A stretch of DNA of 64,000 nucleotides from Bacillus massiliglaciei (GCF_900098925.1 NZ_LT622356.1:1-64000), one strand, 5' to 3'. Counted from the stretch's first letter, positions 17,486-26,900 are shown. Notes: generated by a model not told the origin, from the letters alone. A program made the numbers and translations.

Positions 17486-17502
17486 TGCAAACAGCATGCC
17501 AA
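17486..17502 (-). promoter_or_regulatory. Sigma-54 promoter of the ureohydrolase-symporter operon
   Basis: The complement reads TTGGCATG, four bases, TTGCA, with the GG and GC exactly ten bases apart as sigma-54 requires. Only one base of the TTGGCACG half differs. It ends 36 bases before the ATG. A palindrome TGTCT-G-AGACA (17514-17524) lies directly upstream. Confidence 0.85.
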
Positions 17503-17791
17503 CTCTTTCGTCCTGTCTGAGACACAATCACAGCTTTCTCGTCCTTTTTCCTTAATCAAAAATGGTAAGCAGTATTCATAAATGACTAAAAAGGGACAAT
17601 AAATGTGAGATGAATTTACATAAAAGGAGAAAATCACTTATTTATTCTTAGATACTATCAGAAAAATGGGAAAAATCTATTAGTATGTCAAACAATCTCA
17701 CATATCCTCACATCATATAAACAGAAAAATCTTTTTTTTGAAACAAAGGAAGCGCCTGAAACGTATCTTTACTAGAGAGGCGGGATTATAT

Positions 17792-17998
17792 ATGGTTAAA
17801 CTATTCATTTTGGCCGGAGCCATCAGCATACTCATTTCTGGTATTTTTATAGGGGCCTGGACGGGCGGACAGCGGGAAAGAGGCCATTTCCATTCCGAAA
17901 CAAACGAACATCGGAAATTCAGAACACGGATCGGCATGATATTCGGTGTGATAGGGCTTCTTTTTTTAGCGGCTGCGGGGATGGCCTATATTTTATAA
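17792..17998 (+). CDS. Small two-helix membrane protein, DUF5316-like
   Basis: A 68-aa protein with two transmembrane helices (about residues 2-24 and 47-67) separated by a polar, His/Arg-rich loop. Its layout fits the Bacillus DUF5316 family of unknown function. The ATG at 17792 is preceded by GAGAGGCGGG; the longer frame from 17738 lacks a ribosome site. Confidence 0.7.
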   Translation: MVKLFILAGAISILISGIFIGAWTGGQRERGHFHSETNEHRKFRTRIGMIFGVIGLLFLAAAGMAYIL

Positions 17999-18051
17999 AA
18001 AATCAGGAGAGAAGAAATCAAAAGGAACTGAGGGGCAAAGACTGCAGCATC

Positions 18052-18085
18052 AAAAAAACCGGCCCCTCCTTAACGGAGAAACCGG
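18052..18085 (-). terminator. Terminator of the MHS transporter gene
   Basis: The complement reads CCGGTTTCTCC, GTTA, a GGAG-rich arm ending in CCGG, and then seven T, so the hairpin allows G-U pairs. It lies about ten bases after the stop. Confidence 0.8.
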
Positions 18086-18095
18086 CATACCTTGT

Positions 18096-19403
18096 TTATA
18101 ACGGGAGACTCTTTGTCTGATCAGCCGTTTCCGCCTGCTCCTCATAGGAGGAAACCTTTCTCGTATCAGGTGCAATGAACGAGAGAATCAGAGAAATAGC
18201 CAGCACGGCGATCATAAACCCGCCGAATACATAAGGTGAGGCGCCATAAGAATCGGCCATCGCCGTCCAGGCCATCGGTCCGAAGCCGGCAATCGCTGCC
18301 GCAATCTGATAGCCTACCGAAAGGCCGGTATAGCGCACCTTCGCCGGAAACAGCTCCGAGAAAAACGTTCCCTGTGTCGAAAAGATGGCTCCCCAGATGA
18401 TGCCGAGCATTGCAGTCTGCATGACAAAGAACCAGACTGTTCCTTTTCCAATCATGGTAAAATACGGAACAGCCAGCAGCAGCATTGCAATCAAGCCGCC
18501 GATATAAATCGTTTTTCGGCCAATATAATCAGACAGATAGCCTGCCAGCGGAATCGTCACCAGCATTACCGCACAGCTGACCGTCACGGCGGTTAAGGCC
18601 AAATCCCTCGAATAGCCGATATAAGTAGTGGCGTAGACAAGAATAAAAGACATGATAAAGACGTTAAACAGTCCATCCCCCACTTTTAAGCCGATCAAGT
18701 GCAAGACGTTTTTCCAATTGGAGCGAAACGTCTCGACGATCGGAACCTTCACAAGCTCTCCTTTCTCCTGCTGTTCCCGGAAAGCCGGTGTCTCTTCAAT
18801 TCCGCTCCGGATCCATAGGGCCAGCACAATCAAAACCCCGCTGAGCAGAAAAGGAATCCTCCATCCCCACGCCATGAACTGGGCATCCGTTGTCAGCGAA
18901 CTGATCAAGGTAAAACTGAACGTCCCGGCCACAAGTCCGATCGGTACACCCAGCTGCGGGATGGAACCGTACAATCCGCGAATCCCTTTAGGGGCATATT
19001 CCGTTGCCAGAAGAACCGCTCCGCCCCATTCCCCGCCAAGGGCCAGTCCTTGAATCAGCCTGAGCAGAACGAGAAGTGCCGGGGCAAGCAGTCCTACCTG
19101 TTCATATGTCGGCAGCGTCCCAATCAGAAAGGAGCTGCCGCCCATGCCAATCAGCGTCAGCATCAAGGAAGCCTTCCGACCGATCCGGTCCCCCATATGC
19201 CCAAACAGCACACTGCCGATCGGCCTTGCCGCATAACCGGCCCCGAAAGTCGCAAAGGCAATCAGGATGGAATCGGTCGGGTCATGATTAGGAAAAAAGA
19301 GAGTGGAAAATATAAGGCCAGTTGCCGTTCCATATAAATAAAAATCATACCATTCAATAACCGAACCAGCTACGCTCGCAAAAAGAATCCGGCTTTTCTT
19401 CAT
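18096..19403 (-). CDS. MFS transporter, metabolite:H+ symporter (MHS) family
   Basis: A 435-aa major facilitator with 12 predicted helices. Family motifs include SVIEWYDFYLYGTA near the start, GHMGDRIGRK after helix 2, RLIQGLALGGEWGGA in helix 4 and GYLSDYIGRK after helix 8. This pattern is typical of MHS transporters (ProP, ShiA, KgtP-like), which take up carboxylates, betaines or proline with protons. The exact substrate is unknown. The ATG at 19403 follows GGGAGGGGG. A promoter with an overlapping palindrome and a cre-like site lie in its leader, so carbon control is likely. Confidence 0.9.
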   Translation of the reverse strand: MKKSRILFASVAGSVIEWYDFYLYGTATGLIFSTLFFPNHDPTDSILIAFATFGAGYAARPIGSVLFGHMGDRIGRKASLMLTLIGMGGSSFLIGTLPTYEQVGLLAPALLVLLRLIQGLALGGEWGGAVLLATEYAPKGIRGLYGSIPQLGVPIGLVAGTFSFTLISSLTTDAQFMAWGWRIPFLLSGVLIVLALWIRSGIEETPAFREQQEKGELVKVPIVETFRSNWKNVLHLIGLKVGDGLFNVFIMSFILVYATTYIGYSRDLALTAVTVSCAVMLVTIPLAGYLSDYIGRKTIYIGGLIAMLLLAVPYFTMIGKGTVWFFVMQTAMLGIIWGAIFSTQGTFFSELFPAKVRYTGLSVGYQIAAAIAGFGPMAWTAMADSYGASPYVFGGFMIAVLAISLILSFIAPDTRKVSSYEEQAETADQTKSLPL

Positions 19404-19487
19404 TTTGTTTCCCCCTCCCAAATGCCTGTTCATTTTTCATACTGTGCGTCCCACGCAGCCTTCCTCTCCGTCCCTCCCTTTCATTTT

Positions 19488-19501
19488 TTAAAACGCTTTC
19501 A
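19488..19501 (-). promoter_or_regulatory. cre-like CcpA site in the MHS transporter leader
   Basis: The complement reads TGAAAGCGTTTTAA, matching the cre consensus TGWAANCGNTNWCA at all but one position. It lies between the promoter and the start codon, a place where CcpA would repress by roadblock. Confidence 0.55.
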
Positions 19502-19549
19502 TATTTCTGTGTTCCTTTTTGGGACTGCCGCGGTGAACTGTCCTCTTTC

Positions 19550-19577
19550 ATTTTAATACAACCTGTTAGACTGTCAA
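19550..19577 (-). promoter_or_regulatory. Sigma-A promoter of the MHS transporter gene
   Basis: The complement has a perfect TTGACA -35, a 16-base spacer and TAAAAT. It lies about 150 bases before the start. Confidence 0.65.
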
Positions 19578-19582
19578 TCTAA
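19566..19582. promoter_or_regulatory. Palindromic operator over the -35 box
   Basis: TTAGA-CTGTCAA-TCTAA is a 17-base near-palindrome that contains the -35 of the MHS promoter. That position is typical of a repressor operator. The regulator is not identifiable; none is encoded next to it. Confidence 0.5.
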
Positions 19583-19747
19583 TATTACAAATATTCTGAA
19601 TTTTATACCGATCTTTCTTGCAGGCTTTATATTCACGATGACCAGATCAGTCATTTCCGTTCTTCCTGAATGGATTTTTTCTCTTTACTATACCATTTTC
19701 TGTTAAAATTTGTATAGATCCTCAACCGAAGAAAGGAGTGAATAGAG

Positions 19748-20248
19748 CTGAGCAATAACCATGATTCTGTTTTATATCGCGAAGTTCAAAAACCAAGACA
19801 TTTCTTATATATCCTCGTGAGCATTTTGATCTCAGGCATTTTCTGGTGGGGGTTCATCCAGCAGGCGATAGTTGGAATTCCATTCGGAAATAAGCCGATG
19901 CCGAATACAGGATTGTTTTTACTCGGTGTATTGCTGCCACTGTTAGCCTTCCAGGTGAAAATGATAACGGAAGTGCGCAATGATGGGATTTATCTAAAAT
20001 TTATCCCCTTTCATTTTACATACCGGCACTTTCCCTATCGAAGAATCCGCGAGTATAAAAAAGTCACTTTTCATTCACTGAAAGAGTTTGGCGGATGGGG
20101 AATCCGCATAAATCTGGATGGAAGACGCCTTTATAATATAGCGGGAAATGAAGGGATCGAATTAAGATTAGCATCGGGGAACACTGTGCTGATTGGAACA
20201 AGAAACCCTGAGGCGCTCAAAAAGGCATTAGATATGGCAGAGACTTAA
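19748..20248 (+). CDS. DUF6141-like membrane protein, probable CTG start
   Basis: A 166-aa protein with two N-terminal hydrophobic segments and a soluble C-terminal half (KMITEVRNDGIYLKF, GGWGIRINLDGRRLYN) resembling the DUF6141 family of Bacillus, unknown in function. An annotation beginning at GTG 19817 would cut into the first helix and has no ribosome site. The frame stays open upstream to CTG at 19748, 9 bases after AAAGGAG, giving an N-terminus (SNNHDSVLYREVQKPR) that fits the family. A CTG start is therefore likely. DUF6176 follows after about 60 bases. Confidence 0.72.
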   Translation: MSNNHDSVLYREVQKPRHFLYILVSILISGIFWWGFIQQAIVGIPFGNKPMPNTGLFLLGVLLPLLAFQVKMITEVRNDGIYLKFIPFHFTYRHFPYRRIREYKKVTFHSLKEFGGWGIRINLDGRRLYNIAGNEGIELRLASGNTVLIGTRNPEALKKALDMAET

Positions 20249-20307
20249 CAAACGGTTGGTACAGCTTCCTTTTTATAAAATATGAAATCAGAAGCGAGTG
20301 ATAGTAA

Positions 20308-20652
20308 ATGAAGGTAGAATTAACGAGATTCAGAGTGAAAGAGGGCAAATCGGTCCGCGTCGATGAATGGCTCAGTTTTTTAAATCAACACATGAAAGAC
20401 GTGCTCATCACACTTGAGAACGAAAAAATGTATGTGGAAACAATTTTCCGAGAGCACCTGAACGGCGAAGAGTATTTGTATTGGTATTCCATCCAAGGTT
20501 CAGGAGGTCAAGACGTGCAGGATTCTGAGCATTGGATTGATCAAAAGCATCTAGCGTATTGGAGAGAATGCATCGATGAGACCTTTAAGCCTGTTGATTT
20601 GAACACAGAAGTCATCATGATTCCTGAAAAAATAAGAGAGCGGATGAAATAA
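20308..20652 (+). CDS. DUF6176 family protein
   Basis: A 114-aa soluble protein that starts KVELTRFRVKEGKSVRVDEW and has EHWIDQKHLAYWRECID near the C-terminus, as in the DUF6176 family of Firmicutes. The fold looks like a small alpha/beta barrel-type monooxygenase-like domain, but no catalytic role is known. It follows the DUF6141-like gene and ends at a strong terminator. Confidence 0.75.
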   Translation: MKVELTRFRVKEGKSVRVDEWLSFLNQHMKDVLITLENEKMYVETIFREHLNGEEYLYWYSIQGSGGQDVQDSEHWIDQKHLAYWRECIDETFKPVDLNTEVIMIPEKIRERMK

Positions 20653-20654
20653 AG

Positions 20655-20700
20655 CAAAAAAACAATCAGCCAACCAGAAATCGGGCTGATTGCTTTTTCT
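20655..20700. terminator. Bidirectional terminator
   Basis: CAATCAGCC and GGGCTGATTG pair with an 11-base loop, followed by CTTTTTC and preceded by an A tract. It serves the DUF6176 gene and the convergent SDR gene. Confidence 0.88.
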
Positions 20701-20704
20701 CGGG

Positions 20705-21589
20705 TTAAGCCAGTTCAATTCCGCCGGTAACCCCGTAGATCTGTGCAGTCACGTAGCTTGCTTCATCAGAAGCGAGGAACACATACACACTGGACAGTTC
20801 CACCGGCTGGCCGGCACGCTCCAATGGTACATTCTGACCGAATGAAGGGATGGCATCGCTCGGCTGGCCTCCGCAAATTTGCAGCGGCGTCCAGATTGGA
20901 CCGGGTGCAACAGAATTGACGCGGATTCCTTTTGGTGCCAGCTGTTTGGCCAATCCGCGGGTAAAGCCGTTAATGGCAAACTTGGTCGCAGCATAATCCA
21001 GCAGATGCGCGCTCGGATTATAGCCTTGTACAGAAGATGTCGTGATAATCGAAGCTCCTGGATTTAGATGCGGCAGGGCGGCCTGAACCGTCCAATAAAG
21101 GGAGAAGACATTGATTTCAAATGTCTTGCGCAGCTGCTCCGTGGACAGGTCAGCGATGTCTGCAACCGACTGCTGCATACCGGCAACAAGGGCCAGGACA
21201 TCCAATCCGCCCAATTCAGCATGGGCCCGTTCCACCAAATCCCGGCAAAACGCCTCATCGCTCAAGTCGCCCGGCAGGAGAACTGCCTTCTGCCCCTCTG
21301 CTTCAATCAGCTTTTTCACTTCATCCGCATCCGCCTGTTCTTCAGGCAGATAGTTCAGCGCAATATCGGCACCCTCTCTTGCATAAGCAATCGCTGCCGC
21401 CCGGCCGATTCCTGAATCTCCGCCCGTTACGAGTGCTTTCTTCCCTTTCAGTCTTCCTGTTCCTTTGTAGCTGGTTTCCCCGCAGTCCGGAAGCGGCTCC
21501 ATCTTTTGCTGGACTGCCGGCGGTTCCTGATACTGTTTCGGAAAGTCCTCATTAAAGTATTGGGTCAATGGATTTTTTGATTCAGCCAT
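20705..21589 (-). CDS. SDR-family oxidoreductase (general stress type)
   Basis: A 294-aa short-chain dehydrogenase with an N-terminal extension ([20 protein letters not shown]) typical of the YdaD/YhdF general stress group of Bacillus. The cofactor motif is [10 protein letters not shown], the active-site Ser lies in ITTSSVQGY and the YxxxK pair is YAATK. The substrate is unknown. The ATG at 21589 lies 8 bases after AAGGAG. A good sigma-B promoter upstream supports a stress role. Confidence 0.92.
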   Translation of the reverse strand: MAESKNPLTQYFNEDFPKQYQEPPAVQQKMEPLPDCGETSYKGTGRLKGKKALVTGGDSGIGRAAAIAYAREGADIALNYLPEEQADADEVKKLIEAEGQKAVLLPGDLSDEAFCRDLVERAHAELGGLDVLALVAGMQQSVADIADLSTEQLRKTFEINVFSLYWTVQAALPHLNPGASIITTSSVQGYNPSAHLLDYAATKFAINGFTRGLAKQLAPKGIRVNSVAPGPIWTPLQICGGQPSDAIPSFGQNVPLERAGQPVELSSVYVFLASDEASYVTAQIYGVTGGIELA

Positions 21590-21671
21590 CACAAACACTC
21601 CTTCATCAAATTGGGTTATACACGCACTAAGCCGAAGGTTCTTATTACAGAACCAGGCCTTTCCTATTTGG

Positions 21672-21697
21672 TTTCCCCTTTCTATTTTTTGCTAAAC
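21672..21697 (-). promoter_or_regulatory. Sigma-B promoter of the SDR gene
   Basis: The complement reads GTTTAG, 14 bases, GGGAAA, against the sigma-B consensus GTTTAA-N12-15-GGGWAW. It lies about 80 bases before the start of an SDR gene of the general stress type. Confidence 0.75.
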
Positions 21698-21827
21698 TAA
21701 TAAAAACATCTCGCAAAATATTTTGGGCGGTCAGAATCATGAGTGAATAATGGATTTAATCGAAGGGGATATGTAATGAGAGTCTACACACTTTTTTCTT
21801 TTAAAATAAATATATGTAATAGCGTAG

Positions 21828-21878
21828 GTTGATTTCCTTTCCGGGTGGACGCTTTCCGCGGGCGGGGCAGAAATCAAC
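21828..21878. repeat. GC-rich intergenic repeat with flanking inverted repeat
   Basis: GTTGATTTC and GAAATCAAC flank a GC-rich core containing GGACGCTTTCCGCGGGC. This core wording recurs between genes in many Bacillaceae and marks a dispersed repeat family. This copy is short. A degenerate match (AACGCTTTCCGGGGGGC) lies near 35778-35795. Confidence 0.55.
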
Positions 21879-21904
21879 GGATTTTAACAGCAATTTCATC
21901 CAAA

Positions 21905-21956
21905 ATAACAAAAGACACCGAGAGGGCAGTTCAGGGGCCTCTCAATGCCTTTTTTC
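21905..21956. terminator. Terminator after the VWA lipoprotein gene
   Basis: CACCGAGAGG and CCTCTCAATG pair with a short loop. T-rich tracts lie on both sides (CTTTTTT on plus, TCTTTTG on the complement). It lies about 50 bases beyond the 3' end of the VWA gene. Confidence 0.75.
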
Positions 21957-22002
21957 GACAATCTGAGGAGACAGACTCACAAGCGGGAGTCCCCTTCCAG
22001 CC

Positions 22003-23376
22003 TTAGTCTTTCGAATACTTTTCTTTCATCTCTTCTTCTTTGTCTCTGATCTTCGTCTTTAAGTTTTCCCCTTCTTCTGTGACGGTTTCTTTCAGTTCCT
22101 CATATTTCTGATCATAATACTCTTTAATGATGTCCTGGCGCTGCTGGCTCAGGCTGTTGACCTCCGAGTAGGTGTCATAATTGATTTGCTCTTTGTTTAC
22201 CAGATAGTTTGCCGCTTCCGTTAGGCGATTGTGTTCATCAGAGGCTTTCCTTGAAAAAGCATTTCTCTGCTCAATCAGCTCACTGGTTTTTTTGTTCTGC
22301 TCTGTCCAGACAGCGCTCCAGTTCTTGTTGCCCCAGTTCCACCATTCGTTCCAGAGCCTGCTGCGTTCCGCTTCCCAAATTTTATTGAAGTCTTCTGCGC
22401 TGTTGACCGTCTTGAATTCTCCGCCGCCCGCTTCGGCTACATCCCTCAGCTGCTTTTGTCCTTTATTATCGACATTAAATCCGATGATATTGACCATGGC
22501 ATCGATATTGGAATCATGGAGGTCCTTGGCGGCTTTGACCGGATCTCCGTCACAGGTTTCAATTCCGTCGCTGACGACATATATAATGTTCTGCCCGTCT
22601 GTCCCTGCTGCTTCAAAGTCTTTTTTCGTATCTGCGATCGCTTTTGCTATAGGCGTCCAGCCGGTCGGCTGAAACTTTCCAAGAGAGTCTTTGAAACTGC
22701 CTGAATCATAGGGTGCCAGATCATAAACGACTTCCGAGCTTTTACAGGACACTTCCTTATCGGCATCCTCATTGCTGCCTTCATGTCCGTATACCCGAAG
22801 CATAACATTCGCGCCTTCTGGCATCGTGGCCACGAATTCATCGACTGCCTGTTTGGCAAGCTCCATTTTCGTTTTCCCGTTCACTTTTTGAGCCATGCTT
22901 CCGCTCGCATCCAGCAGAACCGCGATATTGGCCTCCACGCCGACTTCCCCGCTGTCATCAATCTTGATTCCTCCGGGCATTTCCGTCAGCGCGGTCTGAA
23001 TGGAAGGATCAAAGGACTCCATAAAATCATATTCCGCTTTATAATTGCTTCCTTCCCTTATCAGCTTCAGTAAAGCCTGATAGACTTCAAAACTGTCTTT
23101 ATCGGCAAATGCTGTGTCATCCAGTTCGCGGTGAACGATCGCCTTGTTATACTTCGTCCCCGGATATTCTCCTGGTTTTTCGGCTGCGATTTCTTCTATC
23201 GAGCCTGCCACCTTAGTTGGATCATCTTTCTTTTCCGCATTTTCCTTTTTCCCGTTCTCCTCCTGCTTATTTTCCTGTTTTTCATCCCCTGAAGCCTTCT
23301 CTTCATTCGAGGCACCGCACCCGCTCAATAGGATGGAAAACAGTGCTAATGCGATGAATGTTTTCAGCTTATTCAT
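22003..23376 (-). CDS. VWA-domain lipoprotein next to the T7SS locus
   Basis: A 457-aa lipoprotein. The signal peptide MNKLKTFIALALFSILLSGC ends in a lipobox and is followed by a Glu/Lys/Asn-rich linker. A von Willebrand A domain follows (about 145-345) with a complete metal site (DASGSM, later TGWTP and SDGIETCD). The C-terminal 100 residues are a Trp-rich helix (RLWNEWWNWGNKNWSAVW) and coiled coil. GGGAG precedes the ATG at 23376. It follows essA but behind a strong terminator. VWA proteins mediate protein-protein contacts; a surface role in T7SS assembly is possible but unproven. Confidence 0.85.
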   Translation of the reverse strand: MNKLKTFIALALFSILLSGCGASNEEKASGDEKQENKQEENGKKENAEKKDDPTKVAGSIEEIAAEKPGEYPGTKYNKAIVHRELDDTAFADKDSFEVYQALLKLIREGSNYKAEYDFMESFDPSIQTALTEMPGGIKIDDSGEVGVEANIAVLLDASGSMAQKVNGKTKMELAKQAVDEFVATMPEGANVMLRVYGHEGSNEDADKEVSCKSSEVVYDLAPYDSGSFKDSLGKFQPTGWTPIAKAIADTKKDFEAAGTDGQNIIYVVSDGIETCDGDPVKAAKDLHDSNIDAMVNIIGFNVDNKGQKQLRDVAEAGGGEFKTVNSAEDFNKIWEAERSRLWNEWWNWGNKNWSAVWTEQNKKTSELIEQRNAFSRKASDEHNRLTEAANYLVNKEQINYDTYSEVNSLSQQRQDIIKEYYDQKYEELKETVTEEGENLKTKIRDKEEEMKEKYSKD

Positions 23377-23400
23377 TTTTTCATCTCCCTGCAGTTTTTT

Positions 23401-23449
23401 TAAAAAAAGGCATTCCCAGACTTGCATGCTTTCGTCCAGGAATGCCTTA
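23401..23449 (-). terminator. Terminator between essA and the VWA gene
   Basis: The complement forms AAGGCATTCC, a 22-base loop, GGAATGCCTT and TTTTT, beginning three bases after the essA stop. The VWA ribosome site follows within about 20 bases, so the VWA gene depends on read-through or on a promoter inside the upstream genes. Confidence 0.85.
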
Positions 23450-23451
23450 GG

Positions 23452-23937
23452 TCATTTTTTTGCACTTTCCCCCATCTTCGGTATCAATAGGAAGAAGAGA
23501 AGGAAGGCTGCGATGGCTGCGATGACGCCAAGCAGGATGGGCAGGTCAAAGGAAAACTGGAAGTTTTTTTGGTCTGTCTCTTCAACCGCCGCCTGCGTCT
23601 GATAAGGTTCATCTGAAGAAAATAACCCCACTTGCTCAGCCTTGGCAATCACCGTATGATTCTCTCCCGCTCCGATCGTTTGAAACAGGAACGGTTTGAT
23701 TTGTTCCCGAAGAGGAATCGTTTCTTCATCAAAAGTAAGTTTTCTTTGCTCTTCTGAAAGCTGCTTTTTCTGCTGGAACAGTGATTCCTCATGAAAGTAA
23801 TCGGTCCGGATGTCCACGTCCTTTTCTTCATAGGAATTCGGCTCCACTGTGTCGCCCTCCTCAGCCTCGGCATCGATGGGCAGGATAAGGAAGGCCAAGA
23901 TAAAAGCCGGAAGCAGCTTATATTTATTCCGCTTCAT
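23452..23937 (-). CDS. essA: Type VII secretion membrane protein EssA (YueC)
   Basis: A 161-aa protein with an N-terminal signal-like helix (KLLPAFILAFLILPIDAEA), an exported acidic middle with helical Gln/Glu-rich stretches, and one C-terminal transmembrane helix (about 130-153). This layout and its place after esaA identify EssA/YueC of the type VIIb secretion machine. The ATG at 23937 overlaps the end of esaA by 14 bases. Confidence 0.85.
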   Translation of the reverse strand: MKRNKYKLLPAFILAFLILPIDAEAEEGDTVEPNSYEEKDVDIRTDYFHEESLFQQKKQLSEEQRKLTFDEETIPLREQIKPFLFQTIGAGENHTVIAKAEQVGLFSSDEPYQTQAAVEETDQKNFQFSFDLPILLGVIAAIAAFLLFFLLIPKMGESAKK

Positions 23938-26900
23938 GGGCCGATTCCCGTTTTCCTTCCAGACGGCCGAGAATGTATGGCAGCACGCCGGCAAGAATGG
24001 CTGCTGCTGCAAGGCCAGCCGTGACGGCTGCATAAGAGGAGGCCGTGTTAAATTGAATGTCCATATACATATCCGCAATTGGATGATCCACACTGAAGTT
24101 CGGCAGAATCAAGTCCAGAAGCGGCATCGTAAAGAAGGCTATCATGGCAATAACCAGCAAGGATCCGATAAACGGCCCTATATAGAAGGCCAGGCGTGTA
24201 ACCGCTGAGCAGAAGAACAGGAGAACCGTGGTGAATACCGTCCACTTAATCGCCTGAATGTCTTCCAGCGGATAAATCTTCAATCCATAGATGCTGATGA
24301 TCAAGCCCACAATCAGGTTCAGCAGAAGGAACAATGCACTGTGAACCAGTACAGGAACAGCGGAGTAATGATGCAGGAAGAATCCAATCAATAGCCCGCT
24401 GATCAGTACAATAACCAGCATGACGATCGGCGGCAGGTTGACCGATTCCTCTTGCAGCACATCCCCGCTCAGCTGAACCGGATTCGCCAGGTAGTCATAC
24501 ACATAATCATTTTGCTGATCGTCAACAACCGTGTTATGCAGGACACTGTAAACATCGGTTTTGACTTTTTTCGTCGAATCTACATTCTGGGCCCAATTGG
24601 CATTCAGCTGGTCTGCCCGCTGCTGCACGGTTCCAACCTTTGTTTGCAGCTCACCGGTGTATTCTGTGACCTGGTCCTGCCGTTCTCCGACAGATGCGAC
24701 CATTTCAGATATATGGCTTACGCTTGCCGCTGTGCTGTCCTGCATGGAAACAAACAGACTGCCGTCCAAGCCATCAACCGGCGCTGGATCGGTTTCTGGA
24801 TCCTTCGTATTTGTCATCAGATTAGCAGAAACTTCATCAATTCCTGATGTGATGGCATTCAGTTCATCCATAATGGCCTGATGCTCTTTCTGCACATTTT
24901 GATCATAGAGGCTGATGAAATCGGAGACAGAGCCTGCAAATGTTTCAAAGTCCTGTTCATTCGCAGAAATCCCGTCCTTCACCGGGCCCACACCATTGTC
25001 GACAAAGCCCGGGAAATCAGCCTGATATTTTTCGATTGCCGCAAAGCTTGCCGCAAAAAGCTCATTCCTTTTTTCCTGAGATTGTTTTACGTTATCCTTC
25101 ATTTCGCCATAAGAAGATAACATTCCGTAATAGTCGATCAATTTCTCTGAATCCCTTGTCAGGATAGGATGGCTGAAGAGATTTTGAAGCTGCTCTCTCC
25201 GGGGGCCTTCGGCAGCCGCTAACACTTCCGCTTCCTTGCCCTCTATTTTTTCGACCATTTCATCAATCGTCATTTTTTGCATCGTCTGCAAGTCTTCGAT
25301 TTTTGCTGCAGCTTCTTCCGCTGCCTTTTTAGCTTCTTCTTTTTCTTTTGTATACCTTCCGTCCAGTTTGTCATATTCTGAGGAAAGGAGATCATATTCC
25401 TCAAGCAATGTACGGTATTTTTCATTCAGTTCGTTGTACTCTCCTGCCAAGCTTTGGTAGGCAGCTGAATGATCATTGGTCATTTCAGAGATTCTCTCGG
25501 ACAGCTCATTGAGCGAACCGATAATACCTAAAAACGGATTCGGGACAGACGGCTGGTCTGGCTCAATTTCTGGTTCTGCTCCTGGTTCTGTTCCGTCTCC
25601 TGCTTCGCCATCTCCCGCATCACCCGCTTCTTCTTCCCCTTCATTCTCTCCTGGGTGATCGTTTTCTCCAGGAGCAGGGGCAGGCGGAGTCAGAGCGCTG
25701 AGCTCCTCTTTCAGACTGGCGATCTTAGCCAGCAGTTCATCGGAGTTAAACCCGCTCACCTCTTTGTCATCCGGCGCTTCTCCTGGATCCATGCCCGGTT
25801 TGTTTCCTTCCGGTTCTTCCCCATTCTCAGGGTCTGTCTGAGGATCGTCAGTCTTTGGAGGATCCGGCGGCACCTCCACATTTTTTCTGTTTTCAGCAAG
25901 CATCGCCTGGAACACATTCAAGTTATCCGTCTCGAATTGGGTCGTACTGGCCATCGCCTGTCTCTGGTTCTCGGAAATTTCGCTGATTTTTTGGTTTTGC
26001 GTGGCTTTCAGCTGGTCCGAGAACATGCTCAAATTTTGGCTGCTTTGCCGGATCCCGTTTTTCATCAGCGATACTTTCTCATTGAGGGACAGGCTCCGAC
26101 CGCTCCCTTCCTGCTGATAGCTATAGGTCGGAATCGTATTTTGCTGAAATTGCGGGACAGCCGAAGCGCCGCTGTTCAAGATATCGGTATACTGCTTCAT
26201 GCTGTTTTGCAGAAGCTGCTTGTTTTCCGCAGAGGTCAATTGGAACATGTCGCTTTGTGTCTGCTGATATTTCTGGAAGGCTTCGACACTGTCGACAAAC
26301 TGAGATACATCGGCTTTAATTTGGTCCATTTCCCCCAATGTCTGCTGGCTTGTGCTTCCGGCTTGCTTAGTGGAGGCAAAGGCGCCTTCCAGCATTTTTT
26401 TATGCTGTTCGATTTCCCCGGCCAGTTTTTCGGAGCTCGGGGTATAGAATTGATACATCGTCGTCTGGAAAGCTATTTCCTTCTCCAGAATATTGTCGAA
26501 TTTCTTGCGGATGTCATCGACAGACTGGGACACATAGCTCCAGTACATCGTCGAAACCGACTTATTCATCTTGTTTTTCGTTTTTTCCAGCTCTTTCTGG
26601 ACCTTTTCCACGTTCTCCGCATTCAGGTCAGGCTGAATTTCATATTGGACGCCGGCCTTTACCGGACGGTCCTCGTTGAAAGTCAGAATGTTGCTGGAAA
26701 AGTCGGAAGGCAGGTATACAACGGCGTCATATCTCTTGCCCGCGAGCCCGTTCTCTGCAGTGCTCCGGTTCACGACATACCAATTATATTCCGAATTGGT
26801 GCCGAAGATTCCGGCGACTTCCTTCCCAAACTCAATTTCCTTATCATCCATAACCGCCCCGTTATCTTCATTGACAATGGCAATTTCACGCGTTGCCGGG

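Noticed and set aside
17450-17700. Guanidine (ykkC-type) riboswitch before the ureohydrolase
   Set aside because: None of the conserved ykkC motifs is present; a sigma-54 promoter explains the region.
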